This document shows, piece by piece, positions 28,905-38,069 of a DNA stretch of 64,000 bases. A program made the position numbers and the translations under genes. Positions within the stretch are counted from its first letter, which is position 1, and each line of letters opens with the position of its first letter. Source of the stretch: Aureimonas sp. Leaf324 (GTDB lineage Bacteria; Pseudomonadota; Alphaproteobacteria; Rhizobiales; Rhizobiaceae); the NCBI RefSeq assembly GCF_001423245.1, contig NZ_LMOH01000012.1:521679-585678 (forward strand). Direction: 5' to 3'. The notes beneath the pieces were generated by a model, which was not told the DNA's origin, ran no database searches, and saw only the letters and a list, made by a program, of their open reading frames with translations.

Positions 28905-29756
28905 TCAGAGGCCGTAGCGCGCCCAGAGCGCACGCTCCTCGGCGGCCGTGAAGGCGGCATCGACGGCGGCGTTGGCGAGCGAGGCGGCGGCGCCCCCGCC
29001 GCGGCCGATGCCGAAGAGTCCGCGCTTCTGCTGGACGACGGCGAGCTTCACCTTCGGTCCATAGGTCTCGCGCAGCACCGTGCGCAGATCGCCGAGCCGG
29101 TCGACGAGGCCGAGTTCGAGGCCGCGCGTGCCGGACCAGAAAAGACCGGAGAACAGATCGGGATGGTCGGCGAGACGGTCGGCACGGCGCGAGCGCACGA
29201 GGTCGATGAAGGTCTGGTGCACGTCGAGCTGGAGGGCCTTCAGGTGCTCGACGTCCTCGGGGCGTTCGGGCCGGAAGGGGTCGAGCGTCGCCTTGTTCTG
29301 GCCGGCGGTGTGGACGCGGCGCTCGATGCCGAGCCTGGCGATGAGGTCGACGAAGCCGAAGCCGCCGGACACGACGCCGATCGAGCCGACGACCGAGGAC
29401 GGGTCGGCGACGATCTCGTCGCCCGCGCAGGCGATCATGTAGCCGCCGGACGCCGCGAGGTCCTCGCAGGCGACGACGACGCGCTTGTTCTTCTCCTCCG
29501 CCAGATCCCGGATACGCTGGAACACGAGGCGCGACTGGACGGGCGAGCCGCCCGGCGAGTTCACCGAGATCGCGACGGCCGGCGAGTCCTTCATGGCGAA
29601 GGCCTTATCGAGCAGCGGGGCGACGGAGGCGAGGTTGATCGAGGAGCGCAGCGGCGAGCCGCCAGCCATGATCACGCCGTTCAGCCGCACCACGGGAATG
29701 ACGGTCTCCGTCTTGCGGAAACGCTTCGGGATCAGCTTGGCGATCGGGTTCGGCAC
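28905..29756 (-). CDS. S49-family serine peptidase (SppA/SohB type)
   Basis: A 283-aa short-form S49 protease, thought to degrade signal peptides or membrane proteins. The core has NSPGGSPVQSRLVFQ, the catalytic Ser in DLAASGGYMIACAGDEIVA, VVGSIGVVSGGFG and, upstream, the general-base Lys region. I prefer GTG 29756 (family N-terminus PNPIAKLIPKRFR, GAGAG upstream) over an ATG at 29801 that lacks a ribosome site. It has no obvious membrane segment at the N-terminus. It is followed by the small membrane protein and glyQ. Confidence 0.85.
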   Translation of the reverse strand: MPNPIAKLIPKRFRKTETVIPVVRLNGVIMAGGSPLRSSINLASVAPLLDKAFAMKDSPAVAISVNSPGGSPVQSRLVFQRIRDLAEEKNKRVVVACEDLAASGGYMIACAGDEIVADPSSVVGSIGVVSGGFGFVDLIARLGIERRVHTAGQNKATLDPFRPERPEDVEHLKALQLDVHQTFIDLVRSRRADRLADHPDLFSGLFWSGTRGLELGLVDRLGDLRTVLRETYGPKVKLAVVQQKRGLFGIGRGGGAAASLANAAVDAAFTAAEERALWARYGL

Positions 29757-29826
29757 GGGGCTTGGCTCTCGTGGAATGTCGGACGCTCGCCATGTAGGCA
29801 TCCAACCCGACTGGCGCCAATGCGCC

Positions 29827-30594
29827 TCACGTCATCGCGACGGTGAACCGTCCCTGCCCCAGCGCCTCGCGCGTCGCCGCGTCGAGCACGACCGGCGGCA
29901 GGAGGCGAAGCGGCGCACGCGAGCCGCGGGTCGCCGCGCACAGGATCCGCACGGCCGGGGCGTCCGCCTTCGCATGCACGGGGCGGATGGTGAGACCGCC
30001 GAGCCGGTTGCCGCAGGCGGCCGCGATCGTCGCGATCTGGTCGGGCCGGCCGATCATGTGGAAGCGCCCAGCATGGCGCAGAAGCGCGGCGGCGACGGCG
30101 ATCCAGCGCGCGGTGAAGGCGGCGTCGGGCTCGGCCTTGGCGGCGGCGCGCGCGGCATCCGGCGAGGCCCGGCCGCCTGCGGGATGAAAGGGCGGGTTGG
30201 TGAGGACGAGATCGAAGGCGCCGTCCGCGAGGCCGGCCGCCTCGCGGCCCAAGCGCGGCAGGAGGAGGTCGAGCTCGACGAGGCGCAGGCGACCGGAGAG
30301 ATCGGCGTTCTGCGGCAGCGCGAGGGTCCGGCGGGCGAGATCGGCCATCGCCGGATCGCGCTCGGCCAGCGTCACCGCGAGGGCCGGCGCGCGGATCGCG
30401 GCGGCGAGCGCGACGGCGCCCGACCCGGACCCGAGATCGGCCGCAATGCCCCCCTGACCCGGCTCCACGGTGGCAGCCAGAAGCAGCGCGTCGTCGCCGG
30501 AACGGAGGCCACCCCTCGCCGGCTGGAGGAGATGGAACGCGCCGCCGAAGAACGCGTCCTTCGTGACGGTCTCGGCGGACGAGGGTTCAGGCAC
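29827..30594 (-). CDS. TrmN6-like (YfiC) N6-adenine methyltransferase
   Basis: A 255-aa SAM-dependent methyltransferase. Motif I is ADLGSGSGAVALA, and the catalytic NPPF lies in LVLTNPPFHPAGG, which is diagnostic of amino-group methyltransferases. The N-terminus (TKDAFFGGAFHLLQPARGGLRSGDDALLLAA) matches the tRNA1(Val) A37 methyltransferase group. I place the start at GTG 30594, which overlaps the stop of the DUF2007 gene. The exact substrate is inferred. Confidence 0.78.
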   Translation of the reverse strand: MPEPSSAETVTKDAFFGGAFHLLQPARGGLRSGDDALLLAATVEPGQGGIAADLGSGSGAVALAAAIRAPALAVTLAERDPAMADLARRTLALPQNADLSGRLRLVELDLLLPRLGREAAGLADGAFDLVLTNPPFHPAGGRASPDAARAAAKAEPDAAFTARWIAVAAALLRHAGRFHMIGRPDQIATIAAACGNRLGGLTIRPVHAKADAPAVRILCAATRGSRAPLRLLPPVVLDAATREALGQGRFTVAMT

Positions 30595-30814
30595 GGTCGG
30601 AGAGTTCGTGAGCCAGCCCCGCATCGCTGAGGAGGCGCCGGGCCTGATCGATCTCCTCGTCGTCCACGAGGAGGCGACGCGGCAGAATGCCGATCGAGCC
30701 GTCGAGGACGCTCATGTGGCTGTCGGCGAGGAGATGCCCGATCTCCGCATCGCGCAGGAGCGCCTGCACGAAGGACAGAAGGACGGGATCGTTGGAGCGC
30801 AGGAGTTCGATCAT
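30587..30814 (-). CDS. DUF2007 small protein
   Basis: A 75-aa protein with the DUF2007 pattern: MIELLRSNDPVLLSFVQALL, a short central loop, then RRLLVDDEEIDQARRLL. This ferredoxin-like fold resembles PII-type signal transducers, but its role is unknown. It overlaps the start of the methyltransferase gene by eight bases. It diverges from the polyprenyl synthase gene with a 144-nt shared promoter region. Confidence 0.78.
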   Translation of the reverse strand: MIELLRSNDPVLLSFVQALLRDAEIGHLLADSHMSVLDGSIGILPRRLLVDDEEIDQARRLLSDAGLAHELSDRA

Positions 30815-30958
30815 GGCCGGGTTCAGTGGCCCCAAAAGCACGCCGGACGCAAGCCGCGACGTGCCCGAGGTCGCCCGATGCCGGCGGCGCGCCACTTTAC
30901 GCACTTGCCGCCTCACGCCCGCCCGGCTATTGCGCGCGCAGCGATACGGAGAAGACCA

Positions 30959-31972
30959 GTGACCCTTGCCCGCCCCCTGGATCAGACGAGAGAGATCGCC
31001 TCGATCGACCCGATCCTCGGCCTGACGCGCGCGGACATGGATCGCGTCAACGCGCTGATCCTGTCCATGGCCGGGTCCAACGTCGAGCTCATCCCCGAAA
31101 TCGCCGAGCACCTGATCTCGTCGGGCGGCAAGCGGCTGCGCCCGATCCTCACCCTCGCCTCGGCGCTCGCCTTCGGATACCGCGGCGAAAACCACGTGAA
31201 GCTCGCGGCCAGCGTCGAGTTCCTGCACACCGCGACGCTCCTCCACGACGACGTGGTGGACGAGAGCGACCTGCGCCGCGGCCGCAAGACCGCCCGCACG
31301 ATCTGGGGCAACCAGGCGAGCGTTCTCGTCGGCGACTACCTCCTCGGCCAGGCCTTCAAGATGATGGTCGAGGTCGGCTCGATGCGCGCGCTGGCGATCC
31401 TCTCCAACGCGTCCGCCGTGATCGCCGAGGGCGAGGTCTGGCAGCTCTCGGCCGCCAAGCAGATGTCGACCACCGAGGCCGACTACATGGCGGTGATCGG
31501 CGCCAAGACGGCCGCCCTCTTCGCCGCCGCGGCCGAGGTCGGCCCGGTGATCGCCGGCGCGGGCGCCGACTTCGAGGCGGCGATGCGCGACTACGGCCTG
31601 CACCTCGGTCTCGCGTTTCAGCTCGTTGACGACGTCCTCGACTACGGCGGTTCGGCCGACGACCTCGGCAAGAACGTCGGCGACGACTTCCGCGAGGGCA
31701 AGATCACGCTCCCCGTCATCCTGTCCTATGCCGCCGGCAACGAGGACGAGCGCGCCTTCTGGCGCGAGGCGATGGAGAACGGGCACAACGACGACGCGGC
31801 GCTGGCGCGCGCACGCGACCTCCTGGCGCGGCACGGGGCGCTGGAGGCGACGAAGGCGCGGGCGCGCGAGCACGGGCGCCTCGCCTCGCAGGCCCTGTCG
31901 GTCCTGCCCGCCGGCCCCCACCGCGAGGCGCTCGACGCCGTGGTGGCGTTTTCGATCGAGCGGATCCGATAG
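30959..31972 (+). CDS. ispB: Polyprenyl (octaprenyl/decaprenyl) diphosphate synthase
   Basis: Extends the isoprenoid side chain of ubiquinone from farnesyl diphosphate and IPP. At 337 aa it is a trans-type prenyltransferase. The first aspartate-rich motif is LLHDDVVDESDLRRG and the second LVDDVLDYGG, with GGKRLRP and GNQASVLVGDYLL between the N-terminus and the core. GTG 30959 follows GGAGAAG at good spacing, so I prefer it to far-upstream starts. Alphaproteobacteria usually make Q10, so decaprenyl synthase is the likely specificity. Confidence 0.9.
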   Translation: MTLARPLDQTREIASIDPILGLTRADMDRVNALILSMAGSNVELIPEIAEHLISSGGKRLRPILTLASALAFGYRGENHVKLAASVEFLHTATLLHDDVVDESDLRRGRKTARTIWGNQASVLVGDYLLGQAFKMMVEVGSMRALAILSNASAVIAEGEVWQLSAAKQMSTTEADYMAVIGAKTAALFAAAAEVGPVIAGAGADFEAAMRDYGLHLGLAFQLVDDVLDYGGSADDLGKNVGDDFREGKITLPVILSYAAGNEDERAFWREAMENGHNDDAALARARDLLARHGALEATKARAREHGRLASQALSVLPAGPHREALDAVVAFSIERIR

Positions 31973-32126
31973 TTCGTGCCGACGGCTGGCGTCGTTCGCC
32001 GTCGCAAAATAAACATTCTGGAAGCGGACACGGGTGAACGCGCCCCGCGCTGCCAAGGCGGCGGGCGGGCACGAGCGCCGCGGCCGACGCCCAGGCGCCG
32101 GCGGGTCGGGAAAAAGGAAGTTCGAC

Positions 32127-33953
32127 GTGGATAGAACGCGTATCTCGCGGATCGCTTTGGCCGCCGCTCTCGCCGCCGCCGTTTTGGCCGGCCCCGCTGC
32201 GGCGCAGACCACCGAGCCCGCCGCGCAGGACACGCCCGCCACCGGCACCGAGCGCGCGACCGTCGACGTCCAGTCGCTGTCGGGCGCCTATCTCGCCGCC
32301 AAGCTGGCGCGCGAGAACCGCCAGCCCGGCATCGCCGCCGACTATTACGACGAAGCGCTGCGCCTCGATCCGACCTCCGACGTCCTGCAGCAGGAGGCGA
32401 TGTTCGCCTATCTGGCGGACGGCCGCTTCAAGGACGGCGTCGATCTCGCCGCCAAGCTCGTCGACGACGATACGGTGGGCAAGGTCGCCCAGATCGCGGT
32501 CGCGCTCGACGCCCTGCACGACGGCCGCTTCGACGCGGCGATCGAAGCCCTCAAGCTGCGCGACACGAGCGATCTCGACACGCTCCTCGTCGGCCACCTT
32601 TCCGCCTGGGCCGATGTCGGCGCCGGTCGAGGCCAGGACGCCATCCGCCGCGTCGAGGCGCTTCGCGGCGCCTCGTGGTTCGAGGCCTTCAACCAGTACG
32701 AGATCGGGCTGATCGCCGGGCTCACCGGCGATGTCGAGCGCGCACGCACCGCGCTCGGTGCCCTGATTTCGGACCAGAGCACCGCGCAGACCTCGGTCGA
32801 CGCCTATCTCGCGGGCGCCGAGGCGCTGGCGCGCATCGAGGCGCGCTCGGGCCGCAAGCAGCAGGCGCTCGACGCCGTGGCGCGCGGTCTCGAACTCGCG
32901 CCCGCCTACGAGCCGCTGACGCAGCTCGAAGCCGCGATCCGCGACGGCAAGGAGATCGCCCCGCCGATCCGCGATGCGCAAGGGGGCGCTGCCGAGACGC
33001 TCTACATCCTCGGGCAGGCGATCAATCGCGGCGACGGACAGGACGTCGCGCTCCTCTACTTCCAGTTCGCCAAGGCGGTCGCCAACACGGCCGATCCCAA
33101 GCTCCTGACGGCGCTCGCCGGCGTCGCCGACCGGTCGAAGCAGATCGATCTTGCGATCTCCTACTACGAGCAGATTCCGGAAGGCTCGCCCTACCGGCGC
33201 ACCGCCGAGCTGCAGATGGGCCTCGACCTCTGGCAGGCCGATCGCAAGGACGAGGCCAAGGTCCACCTGCGCAAGGCGGTCGAGAGCTACCCGGACGACC
33301 TGCAGGCGCATCTGGCGCTCGCCGACGTGCTGGCGGCCGACAAGGACTACGCGGGCGCCGTGACGATGCTCGACAAGGCGCTGACGCTCGCGCCCACCGA
33401 CGCGCCCAACGTCTGGAACATCTACTACCAGCGGGGCATCGCGCTCGAGCGGCAGAAGCAGTGGGACAAGGCCGAGCCGGACTTCCGCAAGGCGCTGGAG
33501 CTCGAGCCGAACCAGCCGCAGGTCCTGAACTATCTCGGCTACTCCTGGGTCGACATGAACCGCAATCTCGACGAGGGGCTGAACATGATTCGCACCGCCG
33601 TCGAGCTGCGGCCGAACGACGGCTACATCATCGACTCGCTCGGCTGGGCCTACTACCGCCTCGGCCGCTTCGACGAGGCCGTCGAGCAGCTGGAGCGCGC
33701 GGTCCTGATCATGCCCGCCGACCCGACGCTGAACGACCATCTCGGCGACGCCTACTGGCGCGTCGGGCGCACCCGCGAGGCGCGCTTCCAGTGGAACCGC
33801 GCGCTGGTCGGCGATCCCGCGCCGGAGGCCGCCGAGGTCGAGAAGATCAAGAAGAAGCTCGCCGAGGGTCTGGCGCCGGTGGCCGATACCGCGACGATCG
33901 CGCCGCCGCCCGCCGCCGGCGGCGGAACCGAGGCCCCCAAGGTCTCGAACTGA
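32127..33953 (+). CDS. Exported TPR-repeat protein
   Basis: A 608-aa protein. A signal peptide at about 1-27 (SRIALAAALAAAVLAGPAAAQ) precedes about ten TPR-like helical repeats; the clearest are AEPDFRKALELEPNQPQVLNY and FDEAVEQLERAVLIMPADP. The C-terminus is Ala/Pro-rich. I choose GTG 32127 because it follows AAGGAAG and begins the signal peptide; a GTG at 32034 would bury it behind a basic leader. It is probably a periplasmic or membrane scaffold. Position between ispB and ispE is common in Rhizobiales but gives no clear function. Confidence 0.82.
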   Translation: MDRTRISRIALAAALAAAVLAGPAAAQTTEPAAQDTPATGTERATVDVQSLSGAYLAAKLARENRQPGIAADYYDEALRLDPTSDVLQQEAMFAYLADGRFKDGVDLAAKLVDDDTVGKVAQIAVALDALHDGRFDAAIEALKLRDTSDLDTLLVGHLSAWADVGAGRGQDAIRRVEALRGASWFEAFNQYEIGLIAGLTGDVERARTALGALISDQSTAQTSVDAYLAGAEALARIEARSGRKQQALDAVARGLELAPAYEPLTQLEAAIRDGKEIAPPIRDAQGGAAETLYILGQAINRGDGQDVALLYFQFAKAVANTADPKLLTALAGVADRSKQIDLAISYYEQIPEGSPYRRTAELQMGLDLWQADRKDEAKVHLRKAVESYPDDLQAHLALADVLAADKDYAGAVTMLDKALTLAPTDAPNVWNIYYQRGIALERQKQWDKAEPDFRKALELEPNQPQVLNYLGYSWVDMNRNLDEGLNMIRTAVELRPNDGYIIDSLGWAYYRLGRFDEAVEQLERAVLIMPADPTLNDHLGDAYWRVGRTREARFQWNRALVGDPAPEAAEVEKIKKKLAEGLAPVADTATIAPPPAAGGGTEAPKVSN

Positions 33954-33961
33954 CGGTCGCG

Positions 33962-34861
33962 ATGGACGCCTTCGTCCACGTTCCCTGGGTCACCACCGTC
34001 ACCGCGCGCGCCAAGATCAACCTGGCGCTCCATGTCGTCGGCCGACGCGCCGACGGCTACCACGAGCTGGAAAGCCTCGTCGCCTTCGCCGACTTCGGCG
34101 ACCGGCTGGAGATCGCTCCCGGCCCGCGCGACGCGCTCAGCGTCGACGGGCCGCTCGGCGCGGGCGTGCCGACCGACGGCGGCAATCTCGTCATGAAGGC
34201 GCTGGCGCTGGCGCAGGAGCTCGCGCCGGCCGGCGGCGTGCGCCTGTCGCCGCTCGCCATCCGCCTCTCCAAGCACCTGCCGCACGCCGCCGGCATCGGC
34301 GGCGGCTCGGCGGATGCCGGCGCCCTGCTCGCCTGGATCGGGGCGCGGCATCCCGCGCTTCGGCCTTCGCTTGCCGAGCGCTGCGTAAAGCTCGGCGCCG
34401 ACGTGCCGATGTGCCTGTCCGGCGAGGCGGCGGTGGTGCGCGGGATCGGCGAGCGCGCCGAGCGGCTGGCCGCCCTGCCCGCGATCCCCGTCCTCCTCGT
34501 CAATCCCGGCGTGCCGGTGGCGACGCCCGCCGTTTTCGCCGGTCTCGCGCGACGCGACAACGCGCCCCTCCTGGCTCTGCCGGCCGAGGGCTTTTCGGAC
34601 CTCGAGACGCTGGCGCGCTACCTCGAGGCCGCGCGCAACGATCTGGAGCCCCCGGCGCTCGGGCTCGCGCCCGCGATCGGCGACGCCGTCGAGGCCGTGT
34701 CCAAGGCCGGCGCGCGCTTTGCCCGGATGTCGGGTTCGGGCGCGACGGTGTTCGGCCTCTTCGCCAGCGACGCCGCCTGCCGCGAGGCGGAGCGCGCGAT
34801 CGCCGCGGCGCGGCCCGGCTGGTGGGTCAAGGCGACGCAACTGACGGGGCAGACGCGATGA
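33962..34861 (+). CDS. ispE: 4-diphosphocytidyl-2-C-methyl-D-erythritol kinase
   Basis: Phosphorylates CDP-methylerythritol in the MEP isoprenoid pathway. At 299 aa it is a GHMP kinase with the substrate motif ARAKINLALHVVGRRADGYHE, the ATP loop HLPHAAGIGGGSADAGALL and the C-terminal MSGSGATVFGLF. It starts at ATG 33962, 8 nt after the TPR gene, and its stop overlaps the moaB start (ATGA). Its presence beside a polyprenyl synthase groups isoprenoid genes. Confidence 0.95.
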   Translation: MDAFVHVPWVTTVTARAKINLALHVVGRRADGYHELESLVAFADFGDRLEIAPGPRDALSVDGPLGAGVPTDGGNLVMKALALAQELAPAGGVRLSPLAIRLSKHLPHAAGIGGGSADAGALLAWIGARHPALRPSLAERCVKLGADVPMCLSGEAAVVRGIGERAERLAALPAIPVLLVNPGVPVATPAVFAGLARRDNAPLLALPAEGFSDLETLARYLEAARNDLEPPALGLAPAIGDAVEAVSKAGARFARMSGSGATVFGLFASDAACREAERAIAAARPGWWVKATQLTGQTR

Positions 34862-35400
34862 GCGAGCGCGAATTCATTCCCCTGTCGATCGCCGTCCTCA
34901 CGGTCTCGGACACGCGCACCCCGGACGACGATCGATCCGGCGATACGCTGGTCGAGCGGCTGGAGGGCGCGGGTCATCGGCTCGGCGACCGCCGCATCGT
35001 GCCCGACGACGTCGAGGCGATCCGCGCCGCCGTCCTCGGCTGGTCGCGCGATCCCGGCATCGACGTCGTCATCACCACCGGCGGCACCGGCTTCACCGGC
35101 CGCGACGTGACGCCGGAAGCACTGGAGCCGATCTTCGACAAGCGGATGGACGGGTTCTCGATCGTCTTCCACCGGATCTCGTTCGAGAAGATCGGCGTCT
35201 CGACGATCCAGTCCCGGGCGACCGCAGGGGTCGTCAACGCGACCTTCGTCTTCGCGCTGCCGGGCTCGCCCGGCGCCTGCCGCGACGGCTGGGACGGCAT
35301 TCTCGCCGCACAGCTCGACTATCGCCACCGTCCCTGCAACTTCGTCGAGATCATGCCGCGGCTCGACGAACACCTGCGCCGCGGCGGCCTTTCGGCCTGA
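34858..35400 (+). CDS. moaB: Molybdopterin adenylyltransferase-type protein MoaB
   Basis: A 180-aa MoaB/MogA family protein that adenylylates molybdopterin during Moco biosynthesis. It has TVSDTRTPDDDRSGD near the N-terminus and the signature TTGGTGFTGRDVTPEAL, then GVVNATFVFALPGSPGA. The ATG overlaps the ispE stop, which indicates co-transcription. It converges with a small glycosyltransferase-like gene across a 4-nt gap. Confidence 0.92.
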   Translation: MSEREFIPLSIAVLTVSDTRTPDDDRSGDTLVERLEGAGHRLGDRRIVPDDVEAIRAAVLGWSRDPGIDVVITTGGTGFTGRDVTPEALEPIFDKRMDGFSIVFHRISFEKIGVSTIQSRATAGVVNATFVFALPGSPGACRDGWDGILAAQLDYRHRPCNFVEIMPRLDEHLRRGGLSA

Positions 35401-35404
35401 CGCA

Positions 35405-35881
35405 TCAGGCGCCGCGCCGCATCCGGCGGGGTTTCAAGGCACCCACGAGACGATCGATCCGCCCGCCGCTGGCGGGGGCGGCCGCCACCAGCGCCGCGCG
35501 CGAGGCGAGGACGCCGCCGCGCGAGCGCCCGAACAGGCGGTCGAAAATGCCGGGCTCGGGCTCCGGCAACCGCGCCGCGGCGACCGCCGACCGACCGCCG
35601 GCATAACGCACCACCCGGTCGATCCAGTTCTCCGGCAGACGCTCGCCCGAGCGCAGGATCAGGACCCACTCGCCCTTCAGAGACGCCGGGGCCGCCAGCA
35701 CCTCGGCCATCGATGCCAGGCGGCAGCCCGCGTGATCGGCGACGCGCCGCACGTCGTCCCCTGCAACATCCAGAACCACGACGTCGCGCAGGATGCCCTC
35801 CACTGCGCCCGAAACGAGCGGCGAGAGGGTCTGGGCGAAGGCGGGCGCATCGTCGGCGCCGTGGATCAGGACGGTCAGCAT
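35405..35881 (-). CDS. Small glycosyltransferase-like protein
   Basis: A 158-aa protein resembling the N-terminal part of a GT-A nucleotide-sugar fold: MLTVLIHGADDAPAFAQTLSPLV, VVLDVAG, WVLILRSGERLPENWIDRV. It is too short for a whole glycosyltransferase and I see no convincing DxD pair, so catalysis is doubtful. Related proteins, often annotated as glycosyl transferase, occur next to moaB in other Rhizobiales as I recall. The last 20 residues are basic. Confidence 0.6.
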   Translation of the reverse strand: MLTVLIHGADDAPAFAQTLSPLVSGAVEGILRDVVVLDVAGDDVRRVADHAGCRLASMAEVLAAPASLKGEWVLILRSGERLPENWIDRVVRYAGGRSAVAAARLPEPEPGIFDRLFGRSRGGVLASRAALVAAAPASGGRIDRLVGALKPRRMRRGA

Positions 35882-35940
35882 CGCGTCCCGCGTTATCGCA
35901 AAGCGGCGTCGCCCGCCAGCGTCCGCTTTCGTTCCCTTTT

Positions 35941-35955
35941 GTTCTTGTATTGTTC
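35941..35955 (+). promoter_or_regulatory. Alphaproteobacterial LexA (SOS) box
   Basis: GTTCTTGTATTGTTC is an exact GTTC-N7-GTTC direct repeat, the established LexA operator of Alphaproteobacteria. It lies 59 nt before the ATG of the radical-SAM gene and 60 nt before the divergent glycosyltransferase-like start. A third GTTC at 35931 has a 6-nt spacer. Confidence 0.7.
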
Positions 35956-36013
35956 TCTCTTGATGACTAGGATCAGGGTCTTAACGGGATCGTATCCGAG
36001 GGAACCCAATCCC

Positions 36014-37171
36014 ATGTCCGAGATCCGAAGCATCGACCGCGCCGCGCACGGCCCGGTCCGCGGCGTCGACATCGCGAACCACATGCTGAACCAGTCGGGC
36101 CTGCGCGTCGGGTTCGACCGGCGGCGCGGTCGCGGCGCGGGGATGAACCCGTCCGGCCGCTTCGAGCCCTTCGCGCGGACCGCCTTCGACGACGGCTGGG
36201 CGACGATCGACGAGCTGCCGCCGTTCCGCACCGAGGTACAGAACGAGGCGGCGCGCACGATCATCACGCGTAACCAGTCGCCCGACATTTCCTTCGACCG
36301 CTCGGTGAACCCCTATCGCGGCTGCGAGCACGGCTGCGTATACTGCTTCGCGCGGCCGAGCCACGCCTATATGGGCCTGTCGCCCGGCCTCGACTTCGAA
36401 TCCAAGCTCTTCGCCAAGCCGAACGCCGCCGAGCTTCTGGAAGACGAGCTCTCCAAGCCCGGCTACGAGCCGCGCTCGATCGCGATCGGCACCAACACCG
36501 ACCCCTACCAGCCGATCGAGAAGACGCGGGGGATCATGCGCGAGATCCTCGAGGTGCTGGAGCGGGCGAACCACCCGGTTGGCATCGTGACGAAGTCGGC
36601 GCTGGTGACGCGCGACATCGACATTCTCCAGCGCATGGCGGCCAAGGGGCTCGCGCGGGTCGCCATGTCCGTCACGACGATGGACCGCCAGCTGGCGCGC
36701 CTGATGGAGCCGCGGGCGGCCACCCCGCCCAAGCGCTTCGACGCGGTGCGCCAGCTGACCGAGGCGGGCATCCCGACCATGGTGATGACCGCGCCGATCA
36801 TTCCCGGCCTGACGGACTCGGAGATCGAGCGGCTTCTGGAGGCGGCGGCCGAAGCCGGCGCGAAGGAGGTCGGCTACGTGCTCCTGCGCCTGCCGCTCGA
36901 AGTGTCGCCGCTCTTCAAGGACTGGCTGCTGCGCCACTATCCCAACCGCTACCGTCACGTGATGGCGCTCCTGCGCTCGATGCGCGACGGCAAGGACTAC
37001 GATCCCGAATGGGGCCAGCGGATGACCGGCAAGGGGCCTTACGCGCAGCAGATCAAGCGCCGCTTCGAACTGGCCGCCAAGCGTCTTTCGTTGAACCTCG
37101 AGCGCTCGACGCTGCGCAGCGACCTCTTTCGCGCGCCGAAAGGCGGCGGCGTGCAGCTCTCGCTGCTCTGA
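36014..37171 (+). CDS. PA0069-family radical SAM protein
   Basis: A 385-aa protein related to COG1533 (spore photoproduct lyase-like). The cluster motif is CEHGCVYC (CxxxCxxC), at about 109-116, in [21 protein letters not shown]. It also has [28 protein letters not shown] and a basic C-terminal tail. The start ATG 36014 follows GAGGGAAC. The reaction is unknown. A LexA-type box upstream suggests DNA-damage induction, which fits the family's link to DNA photoproduct repair. It is followed by rnhB in the same direction. Confidence 0.85.
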   Translation: MSEIRSIDRAAHGPVRGVDIANHMLNQSGLRVGFDRRRGRGAGMNPSGRFEPFARTAFDDGWATIDELPPFRTEVQNEAARTIITRNQSPDISFDRSVNPYRGCEHGCVYCFARPSHAYMGLSPGLDFESKLFAKPNAAELLEDELSKPGYEPRSIAIGTNTDPYQPIEKTRGIMREILEVLERANHPVGIVTKSALVTRDIDILQRMAAKGLARVAMSVTTMDRQLARLMEPRAATPPKRFDAVRQLTEAGIPTMVMTAPIIPGLTDSEIERLLEAAAEAGAKEVGYVLLRLPLEVSPLFKDWLLRHYPNRYRHVMALLRSMRDGKDYDPEWGQRMTGKGPYAQQIKRRFELAAKRLSLNLERSTLRSDLFRAPKGGGVQLSLL

Positions 37172-37355
37172 ACGTGACGAGCCGTCCGGGCGCTTGCGCC
37201 GGACGCTGACAGCACCGGGAGGCTTGCGGGCCTTCCCATCGATCGTCCGGGGCCGCATCCGGACGACCGACGTCGGCGGCCTCCCCGGTCCGCCGCCGTC
37301 ACAGAAGAGCCCGGCGGTCCGCCAACCCGCCGCCGGGCTTGAGAAGGATCGGAGA

Positions 37356-38069
37356 ATGCGCGAGGTTCGCCGCACGATGACTCGCCGTTCCTCCGATCCT
37401 TCGCTCCCCACCCTCTTCGCCCCCGGCCTCGTGCTGCCCCGCTCGGATGAGCCGGGGCCGAACGACGCGATCGAGCGGCATCTCATGACGCTCGGGCACG
37501 GGCGGGTCGCCGGCATCGACGAAGCGGGACGCGGGCCGCTGGCCGGTCCGGTGGTCGCGGCGGCCGTGATCCTCGATTTCAGGCGATTGCCGCAAGGTCT
37601 CGACGATTCCAAGAAGCTGAAGCCCGTCGAGCGCGAACGGCTCTACGAGGCGATCCTCCAGACCGCCGAGGTCGGTGTCGGCACGGCCGGCGCGCCGGAG
37701 ATCGACCGGGTCAACATCCGGCAGGCGACGCTGAACGCCATGCGCCGGGCGCTGGCGGGCCTTGCCGTTCCGCCGGCGCATGCGCTCGTCGACGGGCGCG
37801 ATGTGCCGCCGCGCCTTGCCTGCCCGGCGACGGCCGTCATCGGCGGCGACGCGCGCTCGCTTTCGATCGCTGCCGCTTCGATCATCGCCAAGGTGACGCG
37901 CGACCGGATGATGTCGGCACTCTGCGACGTCCATCCGGCCTACGGTTTCGGCCGGCACATGGGCTACGGGACGGCCGCGCATCTTGCGGCTATCGAGGTG
38001 GCCGGCCCCTGCATCCACCACCGCCGCAGCTTCGCACCGATCGCGGCCCGCCTGGCGCGCGCTGGCTAA
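37356..38069 (+). CDS. rnhB: Ribonuclease HII
   Basis: Removes ribonucleotides from DNA. At 237 aa it has the active-site [25 protein letters not shown], the second Asp in ALVDGRD, and [17 protein letters not shown], then HMGYGT near the end. The ATG 37356 follows AAGGATCGGAG; ATG 37377 is an alternative. The last 23 codons occur again, diverged, 272 bp downstream. In many Rhizobiales the cell-cycle methylase ccrM follows rnhB; it does not here. Confidence 0.94.
   Translation: MREVRRTMTRRSSDPSLPTLFAPGLVLPRSDEPGPNDAIERHLMTLGHGRVAGIDEAGRGPLAGPVVAAAVILDFRRLPQGLDDSKKLKPVERERLYEAILQTAEVGVGTAGAPEIDRVNIRQATLNAMRRALAGLAVPPAHALVDGRDVPPRLACPATAVIGGDARSLSIAAASIIAKVTRDRMMSALCDVHPAYGFGRHMGYGTAAHLAAIEVAGPCIHHRRSFAPIAARLARAG

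Noticed and set aside
35405-35881. Complete family 2 glycosyltransferase
   Set aside because: 158 aa is too short and no convincing DxD/catalytic base pair is seen.
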